From: an uncultured Fretibacterium sp.
GTDB lineage: Bacteria > Synergistota > Synergistia > Synergistales > Aminobacteriaceae
Assembly: GCA_937911045.1 (NCBI GenBank)
Contig: CALEPX010000012.1
Coordinates: forward strand, 1-64,000
Reading direction: 5' to 3'
DNA length: 64,000 nucleotides
Positions 35,521 to 44,861 of this stretch are shown in pieces. The notes under the pieces are model-generated. The model was given only the letters and a program-made list of their open reading frames with translations, did not search any database and had not been told where the DNA came from. The translations under genes were made by a program, and so were the position numbers. Each line of letters starts with the position of its first letter. Position 1 is the first letter of the stretch.

Positions 35521-37458
35521 GTGAGAAAGTTTTTGTTAGCGTTCGCGATTTTGATTTTCGCAATTTCGGGAGCGTTCGCTGATTTGCGTGATGATTATGA
35601 TGTCGTGATAGCCGGTGCTGGAACTGGAGGCTGTGCTGCTGCGATTCAAGCGTCGTCAATGGGAGTGAGCGTGTTGCTTGTCGAGAGTTCGAGTTCAATC
35701 GGAGGACAGGCGATTGCTGCGGGAGTTTGTACGATGGACGATTTGAGTTTGCAGGAGAGCGGCATATATCTGGAATTTATGAATCGCATTCGGGATTATT
35801 ATTCCAGGCGCGGAAAATCAATCGGCACGTGCTATTGGGATTCGATTTCGAAAGCGTTCGAGCCGCATGTTGGAGCGAAAATTCTTCGGGATATGCTAAC
35901 GGGTAATGCAAATTCTCCGGATATATTGCTCAAATCAGAAATAATCGCCGTGAATGTTCAGGCTTCGAGTGTTAATTCGAGAATTAATAGCGTTCTTGTG
36001 AGAACTCCGAATGAATTGCGAAATATCACGTGCAAGATTTTGATTGATGCGACAGAATACGGGGACATGCTGCCGTTAAGCGGTGCGGAATATCGTGCTG
36101 GGAACGCAAGTCCGGACGCAATGATTCAGAATATAACTTGGGTAGCGATTCTGAGAAAATATCCTGATGGCATTCCGGAGAATTTACGCCCGAAGAAGTC
36201 TTTGCCGAATTATGATTTTGCGAAGTGTATTTACGAGGATTATTTGACGCGAGATGGCGCGGATTTTTCAGGCTATCCGATAACGCTGCCGGTGAATTTC
36301 GTGACGTATAACGCGTATCGTGGTTTGCCGGATTCGTTCTCGACCGGAAATTATAATTCTGATCAGGAAACTCGAAGCGAAATCATGAAAACGTGCGTGA
36401 ATCTTGGGAACGAATTTTCGGGGAAATATTTTTGGCGAGGGAAAACTGGTTTGCCGGTTGAGTATCTTGAGGACAGAAACTTGCGTGCCAGAATCGAACG
36501 TGACGCGTTAATCCAGACTTTGCATTTCGTGTATTATGTCCAGAATGAATTGCACGAGAATTGGTCAGTGGACACGAATGAATATCACGATTTGCCGGAC
36601 GCAGCGAAAGATTTGCCGCTTGAATGGCAGGAAATCGCCAGACATATGCCGCCGATTCCGTACGTACGCGAATCACGACGCATAATTGCCGAACATGTTT
36701 TGACGACGCAGGAATTATTCGAGAACTCGCTCAGCTACAGGGACGGGCATAAGAACGAAGAAATTCATGACGCGATTGCGATTGGTTGTTACGCATTTGA
36801 TTTGCACGGCGGAAACACGGATTTAGACATGGAATCTGATTTAGGCGAACGTGTTGAGTACGCAATTTCGCATAAACCGCGAGGAAATTTTCAGGTGCCG
36901 CTGAATATTCTGATCCCGAAGAAAATTGACGGACTAATCGCAGCTGAGAAAAATTTGTCCATGTCGAGACTTGCAGCCGGAGCTTTGAGACTTCAGCCGA
37001 TTACTATGATGACTGGTCAAGCAGCCGGAGTTTTGGCAGCGTTATCGGTTCTGAATGGCAAACAGCCGCGTGAAATTCGTGCGTTACAGGTTCAGCGTGA
37101 GTTGCTGGATTCGGGCGTGGATTTGTCGCTCTGCATGTATTCGGACGTGCCAAAATCCCACAAGTATTACACGAGCATTCAGATCGCGAATCTATATAAG
37201 CTAATCGAGCCGCTTGAATATCCGGATTTGCAGTCGTATAACGTCAGCGATATAAGCAATGATAATCCGAAAGTTATCGGCGTGTTCGGTGTGGATGAAA
37301 TTATTTCGGGCGATGACATGCTCAAAATGATGGAACGTGCCGAGAAAATCACTGGCAGAAAATTGTCGCTTTACACTAATGAGAACACGACCAGAGGACA
37401 TGCAGTTGATCTGGTTGTGAGAGCAATGGAAAAGGTTTCAATCCACGCAAAGCGGTAA
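35521..37458 (+). CDS. Exported FAD-dependent oxidoreductase
   Basis: About 645 residues from a GTG at 35521 with GGGAGG eight bases upstream; a start at 35431 would overlap the glycosyltransferase. A Sec-type signal peptide (FLLAFAILIFAISGAFA, no twin arginine) is followed by a Rossmann FAD motif (DVVIAGAGTGGCAAAIQAS...LLVES) and IGGQAIAAGVCTMDD, as in the FAD_oxidored family (PF12831). A second FAD contact near MTGQAAGVLAAL supports this. The last ~60 residues (VDEIISGDDMLKMMERAEKITG) look like a short separate helical module. Redox substrate unknown. A flavoprotein with a Sec signal must load FAD after export or be a flavinylated/lipid-side enzyme. Confidence 0.85.
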   Translation: MRKFLLAFAILIFAISGAFADLRDDYDVVIAGAGTGGCAAAIQASSMGVSVLLVESSSSIGGQAIAAGVCTMDDLSLQESGIYLEFMNRIRDYYSRRGKSIGTCYWDSISKAFEPHVGAKILRDMLTGNANSPDILLKSEIIAVNVQASSVNSRINSVLVRTPNELRNITCKILIDATEYGDMLPLSGAEYRAGNASPDAMIQNITWVAILRKYPDGIPENLRPKKSLPNYDFAKCIYEDYLTRDGADFSGYPITLPVNFVTYNAYRGLPDSFSTGNYNSDQETRSEIMKTCVNLGNEFSGKYFWRGKTGLPVEYLEDRNLRARIERDALIQTLHFVYYVQNELHENWSVDTNEYHDLPDAAKDLPLEWQEIARHMPPIPYVRESRRIIAEHVLTTQELFENSLSYRDGHKNEEIHDAIAIGCYAFDLHGGNTDLDMESDLGERVEYAISHKPRGNFQVPLNILIPKKIDGLIAAEKNLSMSRLAAGALRLQPITMMTGQAAGVLAALSVLNGKQPREIRALQVQRELLDSGVDLSLCMYSDVPKSHKYYTSIQIANLYKLIEPLEYPDLQSYNVSDISNDNPKVIGVFGVDEIISGDDMLKMMERAEKITGRKLSLYTNENTTRGHAVDLVVRAMEKVSIHAKR

Positions 37459-37515
37459 ACGGACTCTCCACTTATGCGACAAACTCCAGTGATATAAAAC
37501 ACTTTGAGAAATAAA

Positions 37516-37557
37516 ATTACCGGAAAAATAACGACCGTTCGGTAAAATTGTTTTTTA
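37516..37557 (+). terminator. Terminator after the FAD oxidoreductase gene
   Basis: TTACCG / CGGTAA stem with a 17-nt interior followed by AATTG and T6, about 60 nt beyond the stop codon. Moderate strength. Confidence 0.5.
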
Positions 37558-37641
37558 TACTTATATCAGACTTCGTTTTTGATTTCAAGCCATTTTAATT
37601 ATAAAATAGAACGCAATTTACCATTTTAGGAGAAATACACG

Positions 37642-38316
37642 ATGAAGAACACGATTATTATTTTGGCAGTATTATTATTATGCACGCAGGCATTCGCAGA
37701 TACGCAGGATTTTTATACGTCTAAGATTACGGACGATATTTTCGCGCGCATTAAGGGCAAGTCTTTCAAAGATAATTGTCCGTTAAGTCTGGGTGACCTG
37801 AGATATTTGCACGTTCTGCACAAAGATTTGGACGGGAATATTCACGAGGGCGAAATGATTTGTAACGCGTATATTGCCGATGATGTTCTGGAAATTTTGC
37901 GTAAACTTTTCGAGGCAGATTACCCGATTGAGCGAATCAGACTTGTTGACGAGTACGACGCTGATGATGAGATGTCGATGCGCGATAATAACTCGTCGAG
38001 CTTTAATTTCAGGTTTATCTCGCACACGACGAAGATTTCGAAGCACGGTTTGGGTTTGGCAGTCGATATTAACACGCGATATAATCCCTTCGTGAAAGTT
38101 GTTGACGGCAAGAATATTCTCGAACCAGCAAACGCCGCAGATTATGTAGATCGCAGCAGGAATTTCCCGTACAAGATCGATACGAATGACCTGTGCTACA
38201 AATTATTCACAGAAAAAGGCTTCGAATGGGGCGGTAATTGGAAGAGCGTGAAGGACTACCAGCATTTCGAGTTACCGGACGATGTTGTGAAAAAGCTCTA
38301 TCCGGATTACAGGTAA
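37642..38316 (+). CDS. Exported M15-family peptidase (D,D/L,D-carboxypeptidase-like)
   Basis: 224 residues with AGGAG before the ATG and a signal peptide (TIIILAVLLLCTQAFA). M15 zinc motifs are present: SKHGLGLAVDIN supplies His and Asp, and YQHFELP the second His; an Arg-rich stretch (NSSSFNFRF) and EWGGNW complete the VanY/M15C pattern. Such enzymes cut peptidoglycan stem peptides. The length fits a single catalytic domain without a wall-binding module. Convergent with the next gene, sharing a terminator. Confidence 0.88.
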   Translation: MKNTIIILAVLLLCTQAFADTQDFYTSKITDDIFARIKGKSFKDNCPLSLGDLRYLHVLHKDLDGNIHEGEMICNAYIADDVLEILRKLFEADYPIERIRLVDEYDADDEMSMRDNNSSSFNFRFISHTTKISKHGLGLAVDINTRYNPFVKVVDGKNILEPANAADYVDRSRNFPYKIDTNDLCYKLFTEKGFEWGGNWKSVKDYQHFELPDDVVKKLYPDYR

Positions 38317-38320
38317 ATAT

Positions 38321-38366
38321 AAAAATAGCTGAGTGAATCATGATTGCGATTCATTCAGCTATTTTT
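38321..38366. terminator. Bidirectional terminator
   Basis: Near-perfect ~18-bp stem (AAAAATAGCTGAGTGAATC against GATTCATTCAGCTATTTTT) with an eight-base loop, A run on the left and T run on the right. It serves the M15 gene on the plus strand and the small secreted protein on the minus strand. Confidence 0.9.
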
Positions 38367-38398
38367 GTGCGATTGTTTGTCTGGATTGTTTATCTGGA

Positions 38399-38824
38399 TT
38401 ACTTGTCTTTGAGAGAGTCCATCATTCTGGAAATATCTTCAGGAGCATTTTCCGCGCCGGTGATTACGAACAGAACAAATTTTCCGCTGTCAGGATCAAC
38501 TGCTACGATTCCGTTACTCGCAACGCCGTTAGCATTCTTGAACTCGAACGTGTAATTGCCGCCGTCGTTTGCAGGTGCTGAACCGCCGAACTGTTCCGAA
38601 AATGCCTTCGCTAAATCCGCCGCGCTCATTCCCTCAGCGTCATCGTAAGTAATGCTCAAGAGTGCAGAATTGTCGTTCTTGAGAATATTTACTGTTGAAC
38701 CGTCCTGTTCAGCTGTCCAACCCTCGGGAACGTCAAGTGTGTACGCGCCGAAATCCTGAACGCCAGCAAATGCCGCAAATGAAAACGCGAATACTAATGC
38801 CAAACTTAATAAAAATCTCTTCAT
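38399..38824 (-). CDS. Small secreted protein, likely output of the adjacent LytTR system
   Basis: 141 residues, with AGGAGG ten bases before the ATG. A clean signal peptide (LLSLALVFAFSFAAFA) is followed by a ~120-residue mature domain: GAYTLDVPEGWTAEQDGSTV...ALLSITYDDAEGMS...FEFKNANGVASNGIVAVD...FVLFVITGAE. The fold resembles PsbP/DcrB-like small exported domains, but this is a tentative match. It lies downstream of, and on the same strand as, the LytTR regulator/sensor genes. Two LytTR-type boxes and a promoter stand in the gap, so controlled expression is likely. Confidence 0.8.
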   Translation of the reverse strand: MKRFLLSLALVFAFSFAAFAGVQDFGAYTLDVPEGWTAEQDGSTVNILKNDNSALLSITYDDAEGMSAADLAKAFSEQFGGSAPANDGGNYTFEFKNANGVASNGIVAVDPDSGKFVLFVITGAENAPEDISRMMDSLKDK

Positions 38825-38861
38825 GATTAAGAGAACCTCCTGTTAAATTAAAATCGCAATT

Positions 38862-38890
38862 ATTATTCCAAGTTCTTTCGCAAAATCCAA
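38862..38890 (-). promoter_or_regulatory. Promoter of the small secreted-protein gene
   Basis: Minus strand: TTGGAT (38890-38885), 17-bp spacer, AATAAT (38867-38862), about 38 bp before the start codon at 38824. The -35 is poor (3/6), as is usual for activator-dependent promoters, and the LytTR-type boxes end 12 bp upstream of it. Confidence 0.5.
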
Positions 38891-38902
38891 TACACTCGAA
38901 CA

Positions 38903-38935
38903 AACGTTTACGCAAAAAAATCAACGTTTACGCAA
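38903..38935 (-). promoter_or_regulatory. Tandem LytTR-type binding boxes
   Basis: A 13-bp direct repeat occurs at 38903-38915 and 38923-38935, 20 bp apart (about two helical turns). Read on the minus strand, each contains a nine-base match to the LytTR consensus [TA][AC][CA]GTTN[AG][TG]: AACGTTGAT and AACGTTTGT, both 9/9. The upstream copy overlaps the stop codon of the sensor-kinase gene. Confidence 0.6.
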
Positions 38936-40076
38936 TTTGCGCGTTACAATGCAGAATTATATCGACCGAGAAAATGTTATTCTCACACTTTATGCTCATA
39001 GACCCGTCGAATCTTTTCACAGTGTTCATTACGGATGTTAGACCAATTCCGGGCTTCACGGATTCTATTTCGCCGTAAAACACGTTGTCAATCGAAAGCC
39101 CGATTATATATTCGGATAATAACGACGAGATGACTTTCACGTGACGGTCATGTTCTGGCAAATTCTTCACGGCTCGCAGCGCATTCTCCAGCAAATTTCC
39201 CAACATCGCGCAATATTCGGACTCTCGTAACGGCAATTCCCCCGGCAAATTCAGCTGCCAAATAATTTTCGTGCCATGCTTCTCAGCAAATGACGCATAA
39301 TACGCAGCAATCGCATCAACAGAAATATTCTCGCAATATCCGGCGTAATTTTTCTCACTTGATTCGCTGAACTGTTGCAGATATTTTCGCAGCTCGTTGA
39401 AATTTCCGGAACTTGACAGCTGCGTTATCACACGAATATGCTGCCTGAAATCGTGTCTCAAAGCGCGTGTCTCGTCCATGTATTTTCGCAATTCACGGTA
39501 ACGTTTGCCCTCGATTGATAATAACGTGTTTTCCTGTTGCAAATTCGCAGCGTCGATTAATTTCTCAGCCGTCCACCAGAACACCTGATACAAGATAAAT
39601 ATCATCGCCAGAAATACACACGCAACGCACAGAGCAATCGGGCGAACTCGTCCTGTCAGCATAACTTTCGGGTGCAGAGGAGTTGCCCACCAGATGAAAA
39701 ACGTCATGAACATCGGGATCACGCAAAGAAAATTCCAGATTTTGTCGATATGTTTCTGTCGCATTAGCATCGGGATTTTATCATGCAGCGTCCTGAAAAA
39801 TATTATTCCCAATACAAGCGCAATTATCAAACGCACGATTCCGGATTCCAGCGTCAAAAGATTTTTCTCGTACCAGAAATTATTGTCGAGTTCAAGTTCA
39901 GCCGTCGAAAATATCGCTAAGAAATTACTGAACGCACATAGCATAATCGCGTTGAATATGCAGAATAATTCTTTTCCCAAACTGAGGTTCGCGCGCAAAT
40001 TCTCACGCACCGGCATTAGCGCAAAAATCACAGCCGGAATTACAATCGCGAATTTAATTACGTATCTCAGAAGCAT
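38928..40076 (-). CDS. GHKL sensor histidine kinase (AgrC/LytS-like)
   Basis: 382 residues. About six hydrophobic segments in residues 1-180, then a helical linker with the phospho-acceptor motif ALRHDFRQHI, typical of HPK10/AgrC-type kinases. A GHKL ATPase follows, with N box NLLENALRA and a G-box near GIGLTSVMNTV. It pairs with LytTR regulators and usually senses a peptide or envelope signal. It overlaps the regulator gene by 23 bp (40054-40076) in the same transcript. No AgrB- or AgrD-like gene was seen nearby. Confidence 0.88.
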   Translation of the reverse strand: MLLRYVIKFAIVIPAVIFALMPVRENLRANLSLGKELFCIFNAIMLCAFSNFLAIFSTAELELDNNFWYEKNLLTLESGIVRLIIALVLGIIFFRTLHDKIPMLMRQKHIDKIWNFLCVIPMFMTFFIWWATPLHPKVMLTGRVRPIALCVACVFLAMIFILYQVFWWTAEKLIDAANLQQENTLLSIEGKRYRELRKYMDETRALRHDFRQHIRVITQLSSSGNFNELRKYLQQFSESSEKNYAGYCENISVDAIAAYYASFAEKHGTKIIWQLNLPGELPLRESEYCAMLGNLLENALRAVKNLPEHDRHVKVISSLLSEYIIGLSIDNVFYGEIESVKPGIGLTSVMNTVKRFDGSMSIKCENNIFSVDIILHCNAQIA

Positions 40077-40791
40077 TAAATACGCTGCCTCTCATGTTAG
40101 CGATCAGGAATTGTGAGAATCTGGAAATTATTTTCGCACGACCGTTCACACGAATCGGAAATCTCGCGCCGTTCTTCATTACGAATACGTCTTTATCAAG
40201 AGCAGAAATTTGTGACATGTTCACGATTACGCCACGATTGCACGCAAGAAAGTTCGGGAATTGTTCGAGCATTTTCTCGATTTGAGCGAATCTCATGTTG
40301 CTGAGCAGATTATCACCGTTTGACAAGTTAATCTCGACTGAATGATTGCGTGACGAAGCTGAAATTATTAATCGAACCGGAATATTATACTCGGAATGCG
40401 GAATTTTTATCGCAACGCTTGGGTCAGGTGACGTAAAGAATCTCGCGGCTTCGTCCAGAACTTTTGCGACGGAATTTTCGTTGAACGGCTTGATAATATA
40501 TTCGAACGGGTGAACGCTGAACGCATCAAAAGCATATTCTCTTGATGTAGTTATGAACACGATCAGGATTTGCGAATCTTCGCTGCGAATCTGCCGTGCT
40601 GTCTGAATGCCCGAAAGTCCGTCCATTATAATATCCATGAAGACCACGTGAAAAATTCCCGGTTCAAATTCCCTCAGGAACTCCGAGCCGTTATTATACG
40701 AAGATATGCTGCTTAAATTCCAGTTCTGAATATAACTCTCAAGCTTCACAACATCAGGCAAATTATCGTCAACGATTGCAATGTTAATCAT
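40054..40791 (-). CDS. LytTR-family response regulator (AgrA/VirR-like)
   Basis: 245 residues. Receiver domain 1-120: IAIVDDN acidic pair, phospho-acceptor Asp in VVFMDIIMD, T in VFITTSREYAFDAF and Lys in YIIKPF. LytTR DNA-binding domain 135-240: VEINLSNGDNLLSNMRFAQIE, FLACNRGVIVNMSQI, NGARFPIRVNGRAKI. LytTR domains bind pairs of nine-base direct repeats; a matching pair lies just past the downstream kinase gene. The absent general helix-turn-helix and the overlap with the kinase gene support the assignment. Confidence 0.93.
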   Translation of the reverse strand: MINIAIVDDNLPDVVKLESYIQNWNLSSISSYNNGSEFLREFEPGIFHVVFMDIIMDGLSGIQTARQIRSEDSQILIVFITTSREYAFDAFSVHPFEYIIKPFNENSVAKVLDEAARFFTSPDPSVAIKIPHSEYNIPVRLIISASSRNHSVEINLSNGDNLLSNMRFAQIEKMLEQFPNFLACNRGVIVNMSQISALDKDVFVMKNGARFPIRVNGRAKIISRFSQFLIANMRGSVFNASEIRN

Positions 40792-40891
40792 GCGAGAATA
40801 TTATCACAAGTTTTCGTATTTGCGTGAAAGTTTGATTCGTCATGAAAATTTTTTGGGGATATGTAATGAAAATTTGCGATAATTTACGAGA

Positions 40892-40919
40892 TTGACTTTT
40901 AACAATGTTTGTTTATACT
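40892..40919 (+). promoter_or_regulatory. Promoter of the pfl operon
   Basis: TTGACT (40892-40897), 16-bp spacer, TATACT (40914-40919), about 39 bp before the pflB start. Both hexamers match the sigma-70 consensus in five of six positions. Confidence 0.7.
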
Positions 40920-40957
40920 AACTAATAATAATACGCGAAAGGAGAATGATTATATTC

Positions 40958-43213
40958 ATGAGTGAAGCTAAAGAAGCGTGGAGAGGTTTCAAGGGCAGTC
41001 ACTGGACTGAAGATATAAACGTGCGAGATTTCATTCAGAATAATTACACGCCTTATGATGGCGACGAAAGTTTTTTAGCACCCCCCACAGAAGCTACGAA
41101 TAAACTTTGGGGCAGGCTGCAGGAACTTCAGAAGCAGGAGCGCGAAAATCACGGTGTACTTGAATGCGAGACGGAAGTTGTTTCTGGATTGACTGCGTAT
41201 GGTCCGGGATATATCGACACGTCCATGAAAGAGCTTGAGAAAGTTGTCGGACTTCAGACGGATAAGCCGCTCAAACGCGCGTTCATGCCCTATGGCGGGA
41301 TCAAAATGGCTGAGCAGGCAGCGAGTACTTACGGTTATAAAATTAACCCGAAATTCTCGGAAATTTTCACGGTCTATCACAAGACACATAATCAGGCGGT
41401 TTTTGACGCATACACTCCCGAAATGAAACGTGCCAGACACGCTCATATCGTAACGGGTTTGCCGGACACTTACGGACGCGGACGAATTGTCGGTGATTAT
41501 CGCAGAGTTGCGTTATACGGGATTGATTTCCTGATCAAGAAAAAGAAAGAAGATTTTGCGAATTGCGGTTCAGGAACGATGCTTGATGATATTATTCGTC
41601 AACGCGAAGAAATTTCGGAACAGATTCGTGCTCTCGATGGCATGAAACAAATGGCTGCAGTTTACGGATTCGATATTTCAAAACCGGCTGTTGATGCCCG
41701 TGAGGCTGTGCAGTGGCTGTATTTCGGTTACTTGGCTGCGATAAAAACTCAGAACGGCGCGGCTATGAGTGTCGGCAGAATTTCGACGTTCCTGGATATT
41801 TACATCGAGCGTGATTTCCGTGAAGGCACTTTGACAGAATCCGAAGCTCAGGAGTTAATCGATCATATCGTGATGAAATTCCGAATGGTGAAATTTGCGC
41901 GTGTACCGTCTTATAATCAATTATTCTCTGGAGACCCGATTTGGGCAACGCTTGAGATGGCTGGCAAAGGCATGGACGGCAGGCACATGGTCACGAAGAA
42001 TGATTTTAGATTCTTGCACACTCTCGAAAATATGGGACCTTCACCAGAACCGAATTTGACGGTGTTATATTGCTCGTCATTGCCGGAACCGTTCAAGTTA
42101 TATGCGTCGAAAATTTCGATTAATACCAGCTCAGTTCAGTATGAGAATGATGACGTTATGAGACCGATTTGGCGTGATGATTATTCGATTTGCTGCTGTG
42201 TTTCCGCGACTGAGACAGGCAAGGAAATGCAATTCTTCGGAGCAAGAGCGAATCTCGCAAAATGCCTGTTATACGCTCTGAACGGCGGAATTGACGTGAA
42301 AACTCACGAGCAGGTTGGTCCTGAACTTCCGAAAATTACCAGCGAATATCTCGATTACGATGAAGTCATGCACAGATTCGATCAAATGATGGACTGGCTC
42401 GCGGGTTTGTACGTGAATATTCTGAACCTGATTCACTATATGCACGACAAGTATTACTACGAAGCTGCTGAGATGGCGTTAATCGATACGGACGTTCGCC
42501 GAACATTTGCAACGGGTATCGCGGGATTTTCACACGTTGTAGATTCTCTGTCTGCGATTAAATACGCGAAAGTAAAACCGATTCGTGACGAGTTTGGTCT
42601 GGCTGTCGATTTTGAAGTCGAGGGCGATTTCCCGAAATACGGCAACGATGATGACAGAGCCGATAATATTGCAATCTGGCTGTTAAAAACGTTCATGAAC
42701 AAGATCAAGAAATTCCACACGTACAGAAATTCTGAAGCGACAACTTCGATTTTGACAATTACTTCCAACGTTGTTTACGGCAAAGCTACGGGAGCTACAC
42801 CGGACGGACGCAAAGCCTACACACCATTCGCACCCGGCGGCAATCCATCATATGGAGCGGAATTAAACGGATTATTAGCGTCGTTGAACTCAGTCGCAAA
42901 ACTTCCGTATGAATACGCGCTCGACGGAATTTCCAACACTCAGACGATAAGTCCGCAGGCTTTGGGACACACGCTCGATGAACAGAAAATTACGCTGATG
43001 AACGCAATGGACGGATATTTTGACAAAGGCGCGCATCATTTGAACGTGAACGTTTTCGGCACGGAGAAATTAATCGACTGCATGAATAATCCGGAGAAAC
43101 CTGAATATGCGAACTTTACGATCAGAGTTTCGGGTTACGCTGTGAAGTTCATAAGCTTGACGAAAGAACAGCAGCTTGACGTTATAGCTCGAACCTGTCA
43201 CAAACATTTGTAA
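40958..43213 (+). CDS. pflB: Formate C-acetyltransferase (pyruvate formate-lyase)
   Basis: About 751 residues. AAAGGAG lies one base from an ATG at 40946 but 13 bases from the ATG at 40958, which gives the usual [11 protein letters not shown] start. Active-site cysteines are in [13 protein letters not shown], and the glycyl-radical motif RVSGYAVKF stands near the C-terminus. It converts pyruvate and CoA to formate and acetyl-CoA under anaerobic conditions. The next gene encodes the radical-SAM activase, confirming the role. A strong promoter lies upstream. Confidence 0.97.
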   Translation: MSEAKEAWRGFKGSHWTEDINVRDFIQNNYTPYDGDESFLAPPTEATNKLWGRLQELQKQERENHGVLECETEVVSGLTAYGPGYIDTSMKELEKVVGLQTDKPLKRAFMPYGGIKMAEQAASTYGYKINPKFSEIFTVYHKTHNQAVFDAYTPEMKRARHAHIVTGLPDTYGRGRIVGDYRRVALYGIDFLIKKKKEDFANCGSGTMLDDIIRQREEISEQIRALDGMKQMAAVYGFDISKPAVDAREAVQWLYFGYLAAIKTQNGAAMSVGRISTFLDIYIERDFREGTLTESEAQELIDHIVMKFRMVKFARVPSYNQLFSGDPIWATLEMAGKGMDGRHMVTKNDFRFLHTLENMGPSPEPNLTVLYCSSLPEPFKLYASKISINTSSVQYENDDVMRPIWRDDYSICCCVSATETGKEMQFFGARANLAKCLLYALNGGIDVKTHEQVGPELPKITSEYLDYDEVMHRFDQMMDWLAGLYVNILNLIHYMHDKYYYEAAEMALIDTDVRRTFATGIAGFSHVVDSLSAIKYAKVKPIRDEFGLAVDFEVEGDFPKYGNDDDRADNIAIWLLKTFMNKIKKFHTYRNSEATTSILTITSNVVYGKATGATPDGRKAYTPFAPGGNPSYGAELNGLLASLNSVAKLPYEYALDGISNTQTISPQALGHTLDEQKITLMNAMDGYFDKGAHHLNVNVFGTEKLIDCMNNPEKPEYANFTIRVSGYAVKFISLTKEQQLDVIARTCHKHL

Positions 43214-43235
43214 ATTTGTAATCTGTAAATTTGAC

Positions 43236-43967
43236 ATGACGATTAAAGGCTTGATTCACTCGACGGAATCATTCGGAGCTGTCGATGGCCCGGGAATAAG
43301 ATTCCTGATATTTCTCAAAGGCTGTAACATGCGCTGTAAATATTGCCATAACGCAGACACTTGGGAATTTGACGGAGCAGAAATTTCCGGCACAGACGAG
43401 CTTCTCGATAAAGCTGAACGTTACAGAACTTACTGGCGCAAAACTGGCGGAATTACGGTCAGTGGCGGCGAACCGCTGTTGCAGATTGATTTTCTGATCG
43501 AGTTATTCAGCAAAGCTCACGAACGCAATATTAACACAGTTCTGGACACGTCTGGACAACCGTTCACGAGGGATGAGCCTTTTTTCGGAAAATTCGAGAA
43601 CTTGATGCAGCATACGGATTTAGTGATGCTTGATATTAAGCAGATCGATACGAATAAGCACAAGAATTTGACAGGTTTTGGAAACGAAAATATTCTCGAC
43701 GCGGCGAAATATTTATCCGGAATTAACAAGCCAGTTTGGATCAGACATGTGTTAGTTCCCGGTATAACAGATAATGACGAAGACCTGCGAAAAACGCGCG
43801 GATTTCTCGACACACTTGGAAACGTGCAAAAGATCGAAATTCTCCCGTATCACACACTCGGTGCTGACAAGTGGCGCAAACTCGGTCTGAAATATCCGCT
43901 GGAAAATATCGAACCGCCGTCAGAAGCACAAATAATCAACGCGAAGAAAATTTTGGGAATAATATAG
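43236..43967 (+). CDS. pflA: Pyruvate formate-lyase activating enzyme (radical SAM)
   Basis: 243 residues. The CNMRCKYCHN motif holds the 4Fe-4S cluster, followed by GGITVSGGEPLLQ (SAM contact), DTSGQPFT and VMLDIKQID. It abstracts a hydrogen from PflB to make the glycyl radical. There is no N-terminal ferredoxin insert, so it is of the short PflA type. Starts 22 nt after pflB with little ribosome site, consistent with coupling in the operon. Confidence 0.96.
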   Translation: MTIKGLIHSTESFGAVDGPGIRFLIFLKGCNMRCKYCHNADTWEFDGAEISGTDELLDKAERYRTYWRKTGGITVSGGEPLLQIDFLIELFSKAHERNINTVLDTSGQPFTRDEPFFGKFENLMQHTDLVMLDIKQIDTNKHKNLTGFGNENILDAAKYLSGINKPVWIRHVLVPGITDNDEDLRKTRGFLDTLGNVQKIEILPYHTLGADKWRKLGLKYPLENIEPPSEAQIINAKKILGII

Positions 43968-43981
43968 GGAGCGTAAATATC

Positions 43982-44770
43982 ATGACGAACAAAGATACAG
44001 TAATATTTTTGGCAAGTTTCGGTACGAGCATATTACGAGCTGCTGAGGAAAGTTACGACAAAATTCAGGCTGACCTCGAAGCGGCTACGGGTCTGCGTGT
44101 GCTTCAGGTTTTCACGGACAACGCTACGGCTAAAGCAGTAGACGGGATTAACGGCAAACGAATTTTCACGGTTGAAGCAGCAATTCAGGAATCAATCGTG
44201 AATAAATATTCCGAGGCAATCGCAGTTCCGGTATTTTTTGCTGAGGGCGAGTTGTATAACAGTTTGAGAAGCAGACTTGATTTTTACCGCGAGACGATTG
44301 ATATTCGCATGACGAACGCGGTTATGTACAGTCCGAAATCATGCGATGAAGTTGCGGATATTATGATCGATATTATCCAGCCCAATCCAGCGAGTGAATA
44401 TATTCTGGTCGGGCATGAAGCGTCGGCATATAACGACAAAGGCTATGATTTACTCGGCGAAAAACTTCACGAGAAAGGTCATCACAACATGGAAGTCGTT
44501 AAGCTGAGCGATCGTGACAGCGTCGGACAGGCAGTTGCGCATTTGAAAGAACGTCAGGCAGTTTCGAGAGACGCGCAAGTTGAGATAGTTCCGTTGGTCG
44601 TAGCTTGGGGCGATTACATGGCTGGAGAGCTTTACAACTCGGATAATTCGTTCATGTGGCAGTTGCGCAAGGCAGGTTACAGAACTGTATTCACGGGCAA
44701 AGGTCTTGGCGAGTACGAAGCGTTCAGGAAAATTTACACGAAGAGATTCAATGATCTTGTGAAGGCGTAA
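43982..44770 (+). CDS. CbiK-like anaerobic cobaltochelatase-fold protein
   Basis: About 262 residues from the ATG at 43982, preceded by GGGAG; an upstream start would overlap pflA. The CbiK fold is visible: VIFLASFGTS start, VFTDNATAKAVDGINGKR, VPVFFAEGELYN, ILVGHEAS with His145 at the CbiK position, and VPLVVAWGDYMAGE. In sirohydrochlorin cobaltochelatase CbiK two histidines bind the metal; here the second (GDH) is Tyr212, and the second His of the GHGxxH loop is absent. It may not be a chelatase for cobalt. It is the third gene of the pfl operon, 14 nt after pflA, with no cobalamin genes nearby. Confidence 0.82.
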   Translation: MTNKDTVIFLASFGTSILRAAEESYDKIQADLEAATGLRVLQVFTDNATAKAVDGINGKRIFTVEAAIQESIVNKYSEAIAVPVFFAEGELYNSLRSRLDFYRETIDIRMTNAVMYSPKSCDEVADIMIDIIQPNPASEYILVGHEASAYNDKGYDLLGEKLHEKGHHNMEVVKLSDRDSVGQAVAHLKERQAVSRDAQVEIVPLVVAWGDYMAGELYNSDNSFMWQLRKAGYRTVFTGKGLGEYEAFRKIYTKRFNDLVKA

Positions 44771-44785
44771 TTAATACGCAAAATA

Positions 44786-44855
44786 AAATCCCCTCGGCTG
44801 TAATTATCATGTGATTATCATGTGATTGATTATACAGTTGAGGGGAAATTTTTTT
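44786..44855. terminator. Bidirectional terminator between the pfl and ahp operons
   Basis: CCCCTCGGCTGTA pairs with TACAGTTGAGGGG around a loop that itself carries an 11-bp tandem repeat (ATCATGTGATT twice). T run on the right, A run on the left. Confidence 0.85.
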
Positions 44856-44861
44856 GCAGGT

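Noticed and set aside
44804..44828. Tandem ATCATGTGATT as a regulatory operator
   Set aside because: It lies in the loop of a bidirectional terminator between convergent operons, where no promoter is expected.
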